Source: Candidula unifasciata
Lineage: Eukaryota; Mollusca; Gastropoda; Stylommatophora; Geomitridae
DNA: 64,000 nucleotides
Direction of reading: 5' to 3'
NCBI GenBank assembly: GCA_905116865.2
Contig: CAJHNH020008460.1
Span: 304,024-368,023, forward strand
Below, piece by piece: positions 40,241 to 51,936 of this stretch. Below the pieces are notes generated by a model that was not told where the DNA came from, did not search any database, and was given only the letters and a program-made list of their open reading frames with translations. The position numbers were made by a program, and so were the translations under genes. Within the stretch, counting starts at the first letter, position 1, and each line of letters starts with the position of its first letter.

Positions 40241-40620
40241 CTGGGTGATTGAACTGCCCACACAGTTTTATCTCACAGCCTCCAGTTACGGCTCCTGGCA
40301 TTCGCCAAGAGTATTTATTCCCCTGTCCCACGTGTCCAGCCAGTCTACTGACAAGTCTTCGACACGGCTGCTTCGAGATACCAGCTAAGTGATTTTGTGT
40401 ACTTGTGTGGTATTGCTTGACTATTGTATGTGCGGATGAAAGCCCCATAGCCGCAACATTCACGTTTTTTTTGTGTGTTAGCTATATTGTGAAGCTTGCT
40501 GGTACACGTTTCGTTTGGTTTTGTATATGCTTTTCGTTCGGGTTTATATCTTTTCTGGATAATCAAAGGCGGAGAAGGAAACTCCCACAACCTTTGATTT
40601 CTGGCAAGCAAGGTGTGAAG
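40240..40620 (+). repeat. 3' region of the Penelope-like element with a conserved CTGATGA-like tract
   Basis: After the endonuclease end, 40430-40465 reads TGCGGATGAAAGCCCCATAG/CCGCAACATTCACG, followed by TATATTGTGAAGCTTGCTGG and TTTCGTTTGGTTTTG. Orphan copies lie at 18500 and 28740, which ties those tails to this element. Confidence 0.6.
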
Positions 40621-40899
40621 TAACCAGGACACGCATAAGAAGACTCCGTAACTTTCCCCACCGAAGACGAAAATGTCGGCCTGAATGGGATGGTCATCCA
40701 GAAATGGAAACGGACATCAACGCAATCTACGGTTATTGAGAATACTTAGATATCTACAACGTCACGGGGCTGCTCCGGTGGACTACTGCCAGGCGGAAAC
40801 AGTGCAGGATTCTGGGCCTTGAAAGGATTCACTCCAAACTACTGACGGTAGCTCTGCTCACCGGCGGAATAGGATTAAGCAGAGTATTGCGTCCGGCAA

Positions 40900-42091
40900 A
40901 AATAATACCAACACGTTAAAGATTATGCATCGAAATACAGAAGGTACCACTATGAAAAAGCTTCAACTACAACAGTTCATCTGGAATCAAAAGATTGATG
41001 TTGTCTGCATTCAGGAAACCCGGTTAAATACAGGCTGTCCTTTTGTATCAGAGGTTAAGAAACAAACAGGTTGAGCAAAGATCACCAAAAATACAAAGGA
41101 GGCATCACTGCACTGGAAAAAAAAATTATATTGCAGCCACAGAAACTTCCAGAAACATCTTAATATAAAACTGCATATCCTCCCAGAGCCGCTGTAAGTT
41201 ATTAACATCCACTGTCCTAACAATAAGAAATTGGAACCAGAGGACAATTTAGTGGCTGACAAAAGCCACCTAATTCTCGCTGGCGTTAACAGTCATTTCC
41301 TTAGTTGGGGCTATACTTCTATGCACACGAGAGAAGAGGAAGTAGAGGAATGGATGGTAGAAATCATGCTAATACCAATTAACAAACCTGACTCTGAACC
41401 AACCTTCTACTCTAGACATTGGCGAACATAAAGTACACCAGACCTAGCAACAGCTACAGAAAACATCCAACAACCAGCAGACAGGGAAGTGATGAAACAG
41501 CTAGGAGGAAGTGATCACAAACCAGTCATCGTCATGATAGGAAAGGTCAAGCCACCAGAAAATAGGTGGAAGATAGCCAGCTGGAACTGCAAGAAAGGAG
41601 ACTGGTATTTCTACAAAAACTAAACTGAAGAATCTATCGAAGCTCTTTCCAGCTAATGAGGTAGGAAAAAAACACCACAACGCTTACCAATTTCCTCCCC
41701 GAAGCGATGTAAAAATCAATCCCCCGAGGTTAAAGGTAAAACTATGAACGCTTCTGGACCCAAGAACTACAAAGCACACACACACACACACACACAAAGC
41801 ACAGAAGATGGAGTACACATGGAACAAGATCCCTGTGACCTTAACGTAACAGAACACAACAAACATCACCAGCTATTTATAGAAGAGAAAAACTCACATG
41901 CATCTGGAAAAGATGGCAGGAAAAGACTGCAGCTCTCAGCATGGAAAAAGACAGTAAAAGTCTTTGGCTTCTAGTGAAGTCTAAATTGGGAGAAACACTG
42001 TCACAAAAGATAATGAGAAAACTTTCACTGGTAAACAATTAGGAAACCTGCTTGCCAGTAGTTTTGCCGAGTTAAGCAAAATCTTCATGTT

Positions 42092-42168
<77 letters not shown>

Positions 42169-44215
42169 AGAAGAAGAAGAAGAAGAAGAAGAAGAAGAAT
42201 AAGGAACGAGAGAACTGGGAAAACCAATAAAAGGCAAGACAATAATCAATACATAATGAATAAACTCTTCAGTTCTCAAGAATTTGATTGCGCATTGAAA
42301 AATACTAAAGAAAAGGAAGGCACCCGTGCCCTATCGAAAAACAAATGAAATAACATTACACTTGGGACCAGCTACTAGGCAACGACTCTTAGACCTTATC
42401 AGTCAATCTTGGACCCAAGGATTACTTCCAAAGGAATGGAAGGAGGCAGAAATAGTCTCCATCGCCAGGAAATGAAAATCAAAGGATTCAGTTACCGCCC
42501 CATAAGCTTCCTAAGCTGCCTTAGAAAGACCATGGAAAGATTAGTGAACAACAGGTTACCCGATTTCCTGGAAGAAAACACTGTACTGGGTGACAGCTTA
42601 TCAAGCATCAGGAAATACAAAAGCATTGATGACCATACCTCTTATCTCGCACAGGAAATTGACGATGCTTTCCAGAAAGAAAAAAAATACAAACTGCGAG
42701 CTACTTTCTTCGGCCTAACCGAAGCCTTTGACAAGGTTTGGAAGAAAGAACTCTTGCTAAAACTAGCAGACAGTGGGATAAAAGGGCATATGTTTGCCTG
42801 AATAAGAGACTTTCTTGACAAATGCTGCACCCGACTCAAAGACTGGCAGAGCACAAGAGCAGCCTGGTCAGATTACAAGAAGATGTCCCTCAAGGAGATG
42901 GTATATCTCCTACTCTGTCTATTCTTTTGATCAATAACCTCCCAAAACAGTTCACGACTCACATTCAGAAGGCCCTACATGTAGAACCCCTGACCATATG
43001 GACCCAAGTTAAACATATAGCAAGAACTAAAACAAGAATGCAGGAAGCTATACATCCAGTTAAGAAATGGGCAGACTTTTGGGGAGTCACAAAAAACCAG
43101 ACAAAATCTGTCTCGACTCCTATTTCTTTTTGCATAAAGCTAGAAAGTGCTTATCACTACCTAGAAAACAACATCCTCCCAAAAGAGGATAACTCCACAT
43201 ATTTGGAAATAAAATTCGACAAAAGGCTAACCTGGGACCCTCCATATTGAAGACACCCAAAGGAAAGCTACCCTGCAGCTCAGACTTATGAAGAAACTTA
43301 CTGAAACAAGCTGGGATGCAGAAGCTAACACAGTACAAGTATACACAGGAAACGTACGACTAAAACTGGAGTATGGCAAGGGGGCAAAATCCACTGCAGC
43401 CAAATCAAATCTAAAGAAGCTGGACAAAATACAGAACACTGGTCTCTGAATCATCACTGGAGGTATCCCAAGCACACTAGTCAATGAACTGGAGGCAACC
43501 TCTGGCCTCTAGAACTTGAGTCATCAAAGGCAAGAAAAGGTGTATACCATAGCAGAAAAAGTTGAACGCATAAACAACAAACCCATGCACAGAATAGCAA
43601 ACAACTTCACTTAAACCCGACTGAAAAGACAAAGCTTTCGCCATCTGTCAAAACTGTTCTGTGCCAAAAGAAGCAGCAAAACAGACTCAGAAAACATCCA
43701 TATCGTTCTCCATTGGATTTCGGCTCACTACAGTATACCAGGAAATGAGTTAGCAGACAGACATGCAGAAAATGTAACAAAGGAGAACATGCCCATTCAT
43801 TGTCATTGCAAGACATAAAAACACTTTTCAAGGGAAAATACAAGGAATTGTGGAGAGAAAAACACACACAACAGTAAAAATTAACAAGACCCCATCAGCA
43901 AACTTAAGATAAAGCAACATACAGCAATTTTCCGTCTAAGAACAGAACACTACAGGTTCAACTACCACATACATAAAATAAAGACTGTAGTCCTCACAAT
44001 GTGCATGTCAGAGAGGACCACAATAACATGAGCACATGCTCCAGACGTGCCCACTCTACCTACAACTTCGAAAAGAACTCCGGCCTGAAGATCACAGTGT
44101 GCAAAGCAAGCTGTAGGAAACCATGCAGGACCTGCAGCTGACATACGAGTTCATAGAGGCAGCCCACCTGATGGTCTGAACTGATCATACAAAACCGAAA
44201 ACAGAAGAAGAAGAA
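40900..44215 (+). pseudogene. Near-complete decayed LINE: endonuclease, RT, RNase H
   Basis: APE-type endonuclease: FIWNQKIDVVCIQETRLN (40980-41030), HLILAGVNSHFLSWG (41260-41310), LGGSDHKPVIV-like (41500). RT: FSYRPISFLSCLRKTMERLV (42490), FFGLTEAFDKVW (42705; motif A catalytic Asp is Gly), QEDVPQGDGISPTLSILLIN (42880); the YADD motif is eroded. RNase H: VLHWISAHYSIPGNELADRH (43710-43770). A Cys/His-rich tail at 44030-44170 ends with a (GAAGAAGAA) run. Domain order fits the I/Jockey/R1 group. Many stops and a (GA)n block inside; dead. Confidence 0.8.
42093..42199. repeat. (GA)n then (GAA)n microsatellite inside the LINE
   Basis: About 36 GA followed by about 11 GAA units, inserted or expanded between endonuclease and RT parts of the decayed LINE. 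Confidence 0.97.
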
Positions 44216-44689
44216 GATGTATATTTAGTTGTTCAGTATTGAGAGCTTTGAGAAATGAGGTGTGCTATTGTTTATTTAGGTGTCAGGAGAACAATGGGTG
44301 AGTTGAGGAGAGCGATGAAGGGACGCATATGTACCTGGAGGCTAGGTGAGTGTCTCTTAAGTTGTGAGCTGGAGGGGGAGTTGGGGTGGTGAGTTCCTTT
44401 GGCGGCGGTATTGTCACAGACAAAGATGAAACGATTTTCTTTTTGTTTTTAAAAAGGTCTTGGATGTTGTATACAGCTAGGCTACCTTTTAAAAATTAGT
44501 TGGCTTTCACGATATACTTGCTAGGACGGTAATAAGCCCAGAAAATCTAAGTGTCTCAAATTATGCGACCTCGTTGTTTGTCCGTTAGATGTGTTGACGA
44601 GTAGTTCTTTTTTCTTCTAGTGAGTTCAAGAGGAAAAACAAGTGTTTAGTTTTTTTTAAGCAAAAGTTAATGGTCGACGTTTGGTGCAG
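44216..44689. other. Intergenic, no feature recognised
   Basis: Mixed sequence between two LINE copies; no coding, tRNA-like or tandem signal. Confidence 0.4.
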
Positions 44690-45260
44690 GAGAGCCTAGC
44701 ATATGATACCACAACATCCAGCTTAAGAATGGAGGTGGACGGTCACTGCAGCTTTCTGCTGGCTAGAGAACACGACACACACACACACACATCGTGATTG
44801 TAACTGACTCAGAAAGCACGCTGAGGAAGATCAGGACAGTCATGCTTCGTGCAGAGTGGCATGCCTCGCTGCGGAGGACACGGGGGAGGAGTATTGTCTG
44901 GATTTTTTCAACAGGTCATGGCGAGTGTTGGGAAATGAACAGACGGACAGACTTGCTGGCTCTGCAAAGCTTGGTGGAATACTGATGCGCGATAAGGCAG
45001 ACGTGATTAGTGCCTTGTGGGAGAGCTTGTACAGTTCGGAGGAGCAGATTGATCACCACAGTGCAGTTGGGATTTACGAGAGGTTCTGGCAGATGCTCGA
45101 AGCTAAGAGAAAAGGCAAGACGGACGTTTAAGCAAAATGCTAATGGCACCATTAGTATCGGAACTCTTCGCTGGCTGCTGAAGATGGGGACGTAGCTCTT
45201 ATGGGAATGCCCCGAGTGCTGTGATGTCGGTTCTTGAATCAAATCAATTAACCAATCAAT
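44690..45260 (+). mobile_element. RNase H LINE 3' fragment (family B'), best copy
   Basis: Reads IVIVTDSESTLRKIRTVMLR (RNase H catalytic Asp strand), VWIFSTGHGECWEMNRRTDL (the GHAG..GNE..DRL region with a small change), then YERFWQMLEAKRKGKTDV, and the 3' end GAACTCTTCGCTGGCTGCTG, GAGTGCTGTGATGTCGGTTC, TTGAATCAAATCAATTAACC and (AATC)n. An (AC)n run sits at 44778. Frameshifts at 44935 and 45040. Confidence 0.8.
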
Positions 45261-45294
45261 CAATCAATCTTCAACTGTTGTTTATGGCTGGTGA

Positions 45295-45295
<1 letters not shown>

Positions 45296-45362
<67 letters not shown>
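45296..45362. repeat. (GA)n microsatellite
   Basis: About 33 GA units between two LINE copies, followed by a G run. Confidence 0.97.
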
Positions 45363-45366
<4 letters not shown>

Positions 45367-45432
45367 GGGGGGAGAGTATTTATACCGATTGGTTTTTCAT
45401 GGATGATAATGGGTTGAAGTCAAGAAAAGAAT

Positions 45433-45955
45433 ATGGATGGCCAAAAACATTTTGAACTACATGCAAAAGTTACTGACATCAAGAGAAATAAGCAATACTT
45501 TAAAAATGAGAATTGTCAAATGTTATGTATTCTCAACCTTACTGTATGGCACAGAGACATGGACAATGAACAAACAACTGGAAAATCGTATCAATTCTTT
45601 GGATATGTGGATATACAGAAGATTAGGTCGTATTTCATGGAAACAAAAGCTATCAAATACAGAGGTACTGAGGAAATTGGGAATGAAAAGAGAGTTGCTA
45701 GGGGAAATAAAAAAGAGACAAGTGAAATATTTTGGCCACATTAAAAGACATAACAGTTTTGTAAAGATCATCCTAGAGGGAAAGGTTCAAGGTAGTCGAG
45801 CAAAAGGCAGACAACGTTACAAGTGGGAGGACAACATCAAGAGATGGACGAACAGCAGTATGAGTGAGTGTACATCAAAGACAGGAGACAGGGCTTGTTG
45901 GAGATCCATTACAGCCAACCTTCATTGTGGAGACGGCACCTGATTGATTGATTGA
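45433..45955 (+). mobile_element. LINE RT C-terminus (family D), 168-codon open stretch
   Basis: An open frame 45437-45943 encodes a RT thumb/C-terminal region: NTLKMRIVKCYVFSTLLYGT-ETWT, MDMWIYRRLGRISWKQ, EVLRKLGMKRELLGEIKKRQ, VKYFGHIKRH, then KGRQRYKWEDNIKRW. It ends with a GGCACC(TGAT)n tail. The lack of stops over 500 bp suggests a recent insertion. A shorter copy is at 59130. Confidence 0.85.
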
Positions 45956-46304
45956 AAGGGTTGAAGAATTGCTTGGTGAGTTAAAAAACGGGGTGAAGAT
46001 AATTATTTATTTATAATTTATAAATTGATCTGCACTCGCTCTTTAGGATGATAAAATTGGGGTTAACTGCGTGCTTGTAAGGAAGACATGGAATAGTTGA
46101 ATAGTTATATAATTTTACACTGTAAGTGAGTTAGTTAGATTCCTTACTTTTCATAGGTTCATTTTCTTTTTTCTTTTTTTGGGGGTCAATTTATTGTTTT
46201 TCTTGGTCGTTTTCTTGTTTTTCTTGGTCGATTTTTTTGTCTTTCTTGGTTGTTTTCTTTTATTTCTTTGTTGTTTTCTTGTCTTGTAGTCCATTATTAT
46301 CTAC

Positions 46305-46419
<115 letters not shown>

Positions 46420-46612
46420 CCTGATATTGACTTTTTGGTCTAGTGATCTACACCGTAGATTCCGAATTTGTAAAATGGGCAACTGTCGACAGCTCTTTAC
46501 CATGAGTGTTGACCGCTGGCCTATCTTAAGCACCATATGCCAAAATCTTTGTCTTCTGTTGGCTGATTGTTGGTCCAAATTCACAACAGGCATGAACAAA
46601 TCCATACATACA

Positions 46613-46743
<131 letters not shown>

Positions 46744-47218
46744 TATAGACGCTAATTTTTTTAAAGTTAGTTGCGTATCCTTTACATGACGTTTTAAAAT
46801 AACCTAGCATTTATTTGGCTGTTGTAGTTTTTCTGGGCAAATTTTATGTTCAGTAGTTTGTTATTGCTTACTGAACTTACTAAGGTAAGGAGGACCCTGG
46901 GGGGGGGGGGGAGGGTGACCCTTAAGCCCAGTATTTATACAAGGGATCAACGGATTTTATCATTTTTTTAAATATGTTGAAAGGATTGCACAGAACAGAG
47001 CGGAATGGAGGCATATGCTGCGAGGCCAGAGGGTAAGAGTATCGAATACCACAGTATATGAATAAGGTGTCTCCTAATTTTCTCCTGGAATAATAATAAT
47101 AATAATAATAAAAATAATAGAAGTTCTGAATAGCAAACAGAGAATACAGAAATACTTAACGTACATATGATATGATAAGGAAAATACACTTTTGAAAACT
47201 GGCAACTTTTTGAATAAG

Positions 47219-47224
47219 TTTAAT
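47219..47224 (-). promoter_or_regulatory. Possible polyadenylation signal (ATTAAA) for the insulin gene
   Basis: The minus strand reads ATTAAA 74 nt after the insulin stop codon. No AATAAA is nearer. Inference from position only. Confidence 0.35.
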
Positions 47225-47297
47225 GGTAGGTAGGTTTAAAAGAAGGTCAGTTGATTCAGGATCCAGATATTGCTATTGACTGTTCTACAAGTGAATT

Positions 47298-47500
47298 TTA
47301 ATTTGCGAGCGCTGTTGCTTGACTGATCCGAAATCTGTTTGTCACGTGGCTTGGCAAGTCACAGTACTGAGAGAGCTCGTAGATGGTACATGGATTGTAG
47401 CAACATTCACATACTATATTTCCAGGGTTCTCTCTTTTGGCTAGGTAGGACAGGGCATCTTTTTTGTTCAGCATAATACTTCTCAGGTTGATGTTCTGAA
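47298..47500 (-). CDS. Insulin-related peptide coding exon 2: C-peptide end and A chain
   Basis: Acceptor AATATTCACAG|TTCAGAAC. Encodes FQNINLRSIMLNKKDALSYL, AKRENPGNIVCECCYNPCTI, YELSQYCDLPSHVTNRFRIS, QATALAN and TAA at 47300-47298. The intron falls in the C-peptide region, the classical phase 1 position of insulin genes. Confidence 0.95.
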
Positions 47501-49576
47501 CTGTGAATATTAAAGTGCTGATTATGCAAATGTTATCCCTTGAAATTCAGAAAATTAAAAATTTAAGTTTTAGTTACACCAAACTGATAACTGTGTTAAA
47601 ATGACAAATGTAACAATATACTTGTAATATATTTTCATATTAAATTTGAGATATAATCACACTATGCAACTTAAAAGATTTCAGTTTTCTGTTAATTTGA
47701 CAAATATGAATTGCATAGAAAAAGTAAAATGTTAATTTAACTTCTCTAATATGTCTTCCGTCGGTTTTATTCACCAAACAACACTCTTTAACATACTGGC
47801 ACGTCATATTAGTCGCCTTTGAGACAAAAACATTTGTTTCGTTATTTGTAACTCTTTGAGTCCCAGGGAATGCATCATACGTTCATATTTTTCAACTTAG
47901 AAGCCCAATTAACGCATGATGCGCCGACTTTATGTCTCTCACTGCACCTTAGGCCTGTGATGCTAAACCTAGTGTAACTCAAAGAGTTAAAGCCCCACTC
48001 CAGCTGTTGTTGGGGGCCTAATATAAACTAATAGTTGCATGGAGTTTCTGGGACTCTCGCCGATTCTCGGATTCTCATCCGAATGGTGGCATTTTGAGTC
48101 ACCGGGTGTTTATCGCTCCTTATGCGGTCCTGGTCAGGTTGAACTTCATTTCTTCTTATTGGCACGTTTTACCCACTCACACTGAACTACTGGTTGCCTG
48201 GTAACCGTTTTGTGATGTCCCAATAGAACTGTGCTATATGTCTACATGGCTGAACAGGGTTTTAGGGATTTGTGCCTGTTTGATTATTTTCCTTAAGAGG
48301 TTGTTTCTAAAGACTGCAATCTTGGAAAGGGGGGGGGGGAGGCTTATAAAATAGCGATCTAATGAATCATCTTCGACCTGCAATCAAATCCACACGGCGT
48401 GAAATTATGAGTAAGGGTGTCCGGCTATCCTCCGAATAATATGCACAAAAGATGGCGGCCGCAAAAATACCCTAACAGAGCCTCAATTGCGCACTTCCGG
48501 CATCCTGCAGCTTTGCTTGTGAGTCCTAGCCATCAAATTTAGCCCCAATCCACGCCGCGTGATCGGCGTATCGGATACCCTCGGCGGTGGCGGCAGTCGC
48601 CGGAAAACTGCAAATTAGGTCGCCGGAAGTGCGCACTTGACACGTGACTTAGGCCCTGTTTTTGGCCGCCATTGGCCGCTATCCTTTGTGCCCGTTATAC
48701 GGAGGATAGGCTGGTGTCCTTATGCACCATAACAATACTCGATCCCATACTGCACGTGCATCGGTTTAAACCATCTAAGACCTCGTGTTTCAGTGTGCAT
48801 TAGATTCCTAGAACTCGCCAGACCTAGGTTTAACTTATTTCCACCGCTTTCGACAACTCAGAAAGCCGTTAGGAGGACAGAATTTCGGTTCGATAAAGAG
48901 ATATGCATATGTTACAATATGCCTGACTAATAATTTAATAATAAGTGTTGCAACTAAATTAAGGGAGTCGCCGTTGCCGAGCGGCTAGACGCTCGCCCGC
49001 AGATCGGAAGGTCGTGGGTTCGCTTCCTGGCGGAGCCGGACTTTCTTCAAAAATGACTTTGGCTCCTAGGTCGACCCAGCCTTGAGTGGGTACCGGGTGC
49101 AGTCCCTGGAAAGTGAAGGCGGCCGGCGTGATACTGACCACATAACCCATCTTGTGCCGATTGGTCTTAAAAATATAGGTCTAGCCCTATATGCCCTATA
49201 CGCCTTAAGGCGTGGAAAAGAGTCCTTTACTTTTTTTTTTAAAACTAAATTAAAATAACCATGCCTTAATGATTGGGTAAGTTAGCAAAAACATTTTAAA
49301 CGTGGTTGACATTATACTTACAATTATCTGTCTGTCTTTTGGCAATGAATTTGGAGGGGACATTGACATTCAAACCTGAACAAACTAAATGTAGCATGTT
49401 GTCTAAATTAGCGCCACAAAAACCTTCATGATGGGCTCGGCTTCGGTAGTCGCAAACCCGTTCAAGGTCAGCATGTGTAACTCCGACGAGTTGAACTAGT
49501 GTCAGGATGAGAATATATACACCGGCACGGGACAGCGCGAAGTTAAGGAACTTGGTCATGCTGACTGATGAAGTTT
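47298..49576 (-). CDS. Molluscan insulin-related peptide precursor, intact, two coding exons
   Basis: A secreted peptide hormone precursor. Joining 49559-49322 and 47500-47298 (phase 1, GT-AG) gives 146 residues. Signal peptide at about 1-30 (hydrophobic AGVYILILTLVQLVGVTHA). B chain at about 31-65 with Cys36, Cys48 and Cys60 (RSRAHHEGFCG..L.....VC). Dibasic KR at 74-75 and LAKR at 99-102 bound the C-peptide. A chain from about 103 with Cys110, 112, 113, 117 and 126 (CECCYNPC....LSQYC). Eight cysteines mean the extra disulfide of molluscan insulins. It closely parallels the Aplysia insulin precursor as I remember it (start MSKFL, LNKK.A.SYL.KRE, CECC). A 20-residue C-terminal extension follows the last Cys. 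It lies 17 kb upstream of CEP290 on the same strand; the upstream promoter is not defined because a 5'UTR intron exists. Confidence 0.95.
47852..47986. mobile_element. Small piggyBac-like MITE
   Basis: Inverted ends (G)TAACTCTTTGAG (47848-47860) and CTCAAAGAGTTAA (to 47990), with an intact TTAA at the right and a mutated GTAA at the left. The 135-bp interior has no coding capacity. Termini resemble those of the larger element at 2401. Confidence 0.55.
47990..48150 (+). repeat. Single diverged copy of the 245-bp dispersed repeat
   Basis: Matches the tandem array at 60687: AGCCCCACTC, GGGGGCC, TTTCTGGGAC, TCCGAATGGTGGCATTTTGA, GTCACCGGGTGTTTATCGCT, GTCCTGGT. Confidence 0.7.
48193..48205. promoter_or_regulatory. 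Perfect RFX X-box motif in the insulin intron
   Basis: GTTGCCTGGTAAC fits the palindromic X-box consensus GTNRCC(N0-3)RGYAAC bound by RFX factors. RFX proteins control ciliary genes and, in vertebrates, endocrine pancreas genes. Function here is inference; one such site could arise by chance. Confidence 0.4.
48423..48711. mobile_element. Fold-back MITE, copy 2
   Basis: Same family as 32589-33000: GGCTATCCTCCGAATAATAT/GCACAAAAGATGGCGGCC at left, CCGTTATACGGAGGATAGGC at right, internal CGCACTTCCGG and CTCGGCGGTGGCGGCAGTCG. Flanks GGGTGTCC (48415-48422) and TGGTGTCC (48712-48719) form an 8-bp TSD with one mismatch. About 120 bp of one arm is missing. Confidence 0.85.
48963..49242 (+). repeat. 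tRNA-derived SINE (family 1), best-preserved copy
   Basis: The head GGAGTCGCCGTTGCCGAGCG/GCTAGACGCTCG has a clear A box (TTGCCGAGCGGCTAGACGC) and B box (GTGGGTTCGCTTCC); Leu/Ser-tRNA-like. The body GGTCGACCCAGCCTTGAGTG/GGTACCGGGTGCAGTCC leads to the tail AAGGCGTGGAAAAGAGTCCT/TTAC and a T run. AACTAAATTAA flanks it (48952-48962 and 49243-49253), an 11-bp TSD. Low divergence: a young insertion. Confidence 0.9.
49322..49576 (-). CDS. Insulin-related peptide coding exon 1: signal peptide and B chain
   Basis: ATG at 49559. Encodes MTKFLNFALSRAGVYILILT, LVQLVGVTHADLERVCDYRS, RAHHEGFCGANLDNMLHLVC, SGLNVNVPSKFIAKRQTDN plus one base. Upstream TATATTTTCAG|AAACTTCATC is an acceptor, so the exon begins at 49576 with 17 nt of 5'UTR and a non-coding exon lies further right. 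Donor AATT|GTAAGT. Confidence 0.95.
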
Positions 49577-50465
49577 CTGAAAATATATAAATGTGTTAAA
49601 ACAGTTTAACGAAACAATTGAAATCTACAAAGACAATTATCATCTACAATGTGCTCTGCTAGGGGTTTGATTCTACTTGCAACATTGCTGTTTGAAGTAC
49701 ACATAGTTGCTAGAACACACTAGATAGGGAACGTTCAGTTATTGACCTTTATTTGCTGTTACAAACATCTCACTGACTTAGCGCATTCTTTCGTCCTCGT
49801 GGTTGCTATGCATGGCTGATTTCTGATGACCTGGCCAACTCTCTCACACGGTGATTCGAGACGCTCGTATCTCTCGGATCATACATCTGTATCATACTAA
49901 CGTAATGTACCTGGTATTAGTACATGGTGAAACTGGCAATCAGGAAACATTCATCTCCGCTCTCGTGGTCATAAGTTCTCCATTCTCATCAGGTATTCTT
50001 GCACATATGACCGCACACAACCAGGTCTGAACTTCAACTGTCTCTCAGGGTTCACGTCTTCCGTTATAGTCTCACGCTTTCCTCCTATCCCTTATTCACT
50101 CACCACGGGGTACTCGAGACCTGCTTATCTCGTTTTCCTCTTGTATCACTGGTCCTCCGACCTTGTCCTCCCTATCGGGAACTCTCTGGGATTTCCCAAG
50201 GAATTCACAACATTACACCACCTATGCTCCACACAACACATATCAGATATAAATAAATGAATTCTTGTTATTACTCTGTTATTGTATCAGCATCATCGCC
50301 ATCATTATGGGGTGGCTATGCTACTCGAGGTTCTCTCTCTTGAAAACTTTTATATAACCTCTCCCCCAAACTAACCAAGCATGGAAGTATTTTGTTAAGA
50401 ATCCGTTTATATATTTCATACTTTTTTTTATTCAAGTATGTTGTTAAATTTATTCACTATTTAGT
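49577..50465. other. 5'UTR intron or upstream region of the insulin gene; nothing recognised
   Basis: No second exon or promoter motif could be assigned. The 49840-50230 stretch is relatively C/T-rich with several CTCTC and ATCTC words. Confidence 0.3.
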
Positions 50466-50466
50466 A

Positions 50467-50468
<2 letters not shown>

Positions 50469-50538
<70 letters not shown>

Positions 50539-50556
50539 CATCATCATCATCATCAT
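50469..50556. repeat. (ATT)n then (ATC)n microsatellite
   Basis: About 23 ATT units merging into about 6 ATC units. Confidence 0.97.
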
Positions 50557-50834
50557 TAGACATTTATATAGTGTAGACAATGTAAGGCCCCCATATGTGT
50601 CATTAGCCCCTTTGCTGTCAGCTGATGTGTACTTCGGGGGTATCTACAGTTACCCATCTACAGCTAAATGTACTTAACCATGAGCTGGTAGCTGTATATA
50701 TCACGACGAAGGCAGTCTAGCATCTGCTACATCTGTTTCAATTTATCTGCCAGTTGTTATTACAGTATGTTACATTTTTTCTTCTTCTTTTTATTTACTT
50801 ATTCATTTTTTGTTTTTTGATCTTATAATGAGGT

Positions 50835-51399
<565 letters not shown>

Positions 51400-51735
51400 A
51401 TTTCATATCATTTCGAACATAATGTTTGTTTTACTACTTAGCACATAGTAATAATGGTTCTAATAACGTTTTCTGCCCCTAACACACCGTAATTGGCTGT
51501 TCATTCACATCCATTCATTCAGGGATGTAGCATTGCGTTGTATTAGATCTTCTAAAAAGTGTATATTGCGCCGCGTGTACTGGTTAGTGTGAGCGGCCGG
51601 GGAAATTGCGTATATTATAGCTTTCTTGGACTTCAAGTAGGACATGAATTTACTTCAGCTGCGAGTGTTGAGGAGCGTTAAGGAGAGCAGTGTTGCTTTT
51701 CTGCAGCAAGACGGCTTTTAAGGGCCCGAGGCAAA

Positions 51736-51936
51736 ATGTTCACAATTCTGAAACCTAAAGACGTAGGCTGCATTCTCGTGGGGCGTATGCTGAGGCTCTT
51801 GGTGGTGGTGGGGTGGTTGGGGTTAGGGTCAGTTCTAGCTGTTTTGGTGTCATTAAAAGCGGTCACATTGTATAATATAACACGGGATATCACCGGTGAT
51901 AGCATCGAAAAAAAAAACAACGTGACTCCCCTGTAA
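51736..51936 (+). CDS. Candidate first exon of a small membrane protein (uncertain)
   Basis: 66 codons from an ATG preceded by GGCAAA, with a hydrophobic segment RLLVVVGWLGLGSVLAVLVS (about residues 19-38) and two possible N-glycosylation sites (NIT, NVT). The upstream 51560-51600 region is richer in CpG than its surroundings, as at a 5' exon. No homology recognised and no convincing donor, so this may be chance. Confidence 0.22.
   Translation: MFTILKPKDVGCILVGRMLRLLVVVGWLGLGSVLAVLVSLKAVTLYNITRDITGDSIEKKNNVTPL

Larger units (their letters stand above)
47501..49321 (-). other. Insulin gene intron (1.8 kb)
   Basis: Donor T|GTAAGT at 49321 and acceptor CACAG at 47501. Contains, from low to high coordinate, a piggyBac-like MITE, a single copy of the 245-bp repeat, an X-box motif, a fold-back MITE and a SINE. 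About half of it is mobile-element sequence. Confidence 0.9.

Noticed and set aside
48963..49040. Functional tRNA gene
   Set aside because: A and B boxes are good, but the acceptor stem does not close cleanly and the sequence continues into a SINE body shared by seven other copies.
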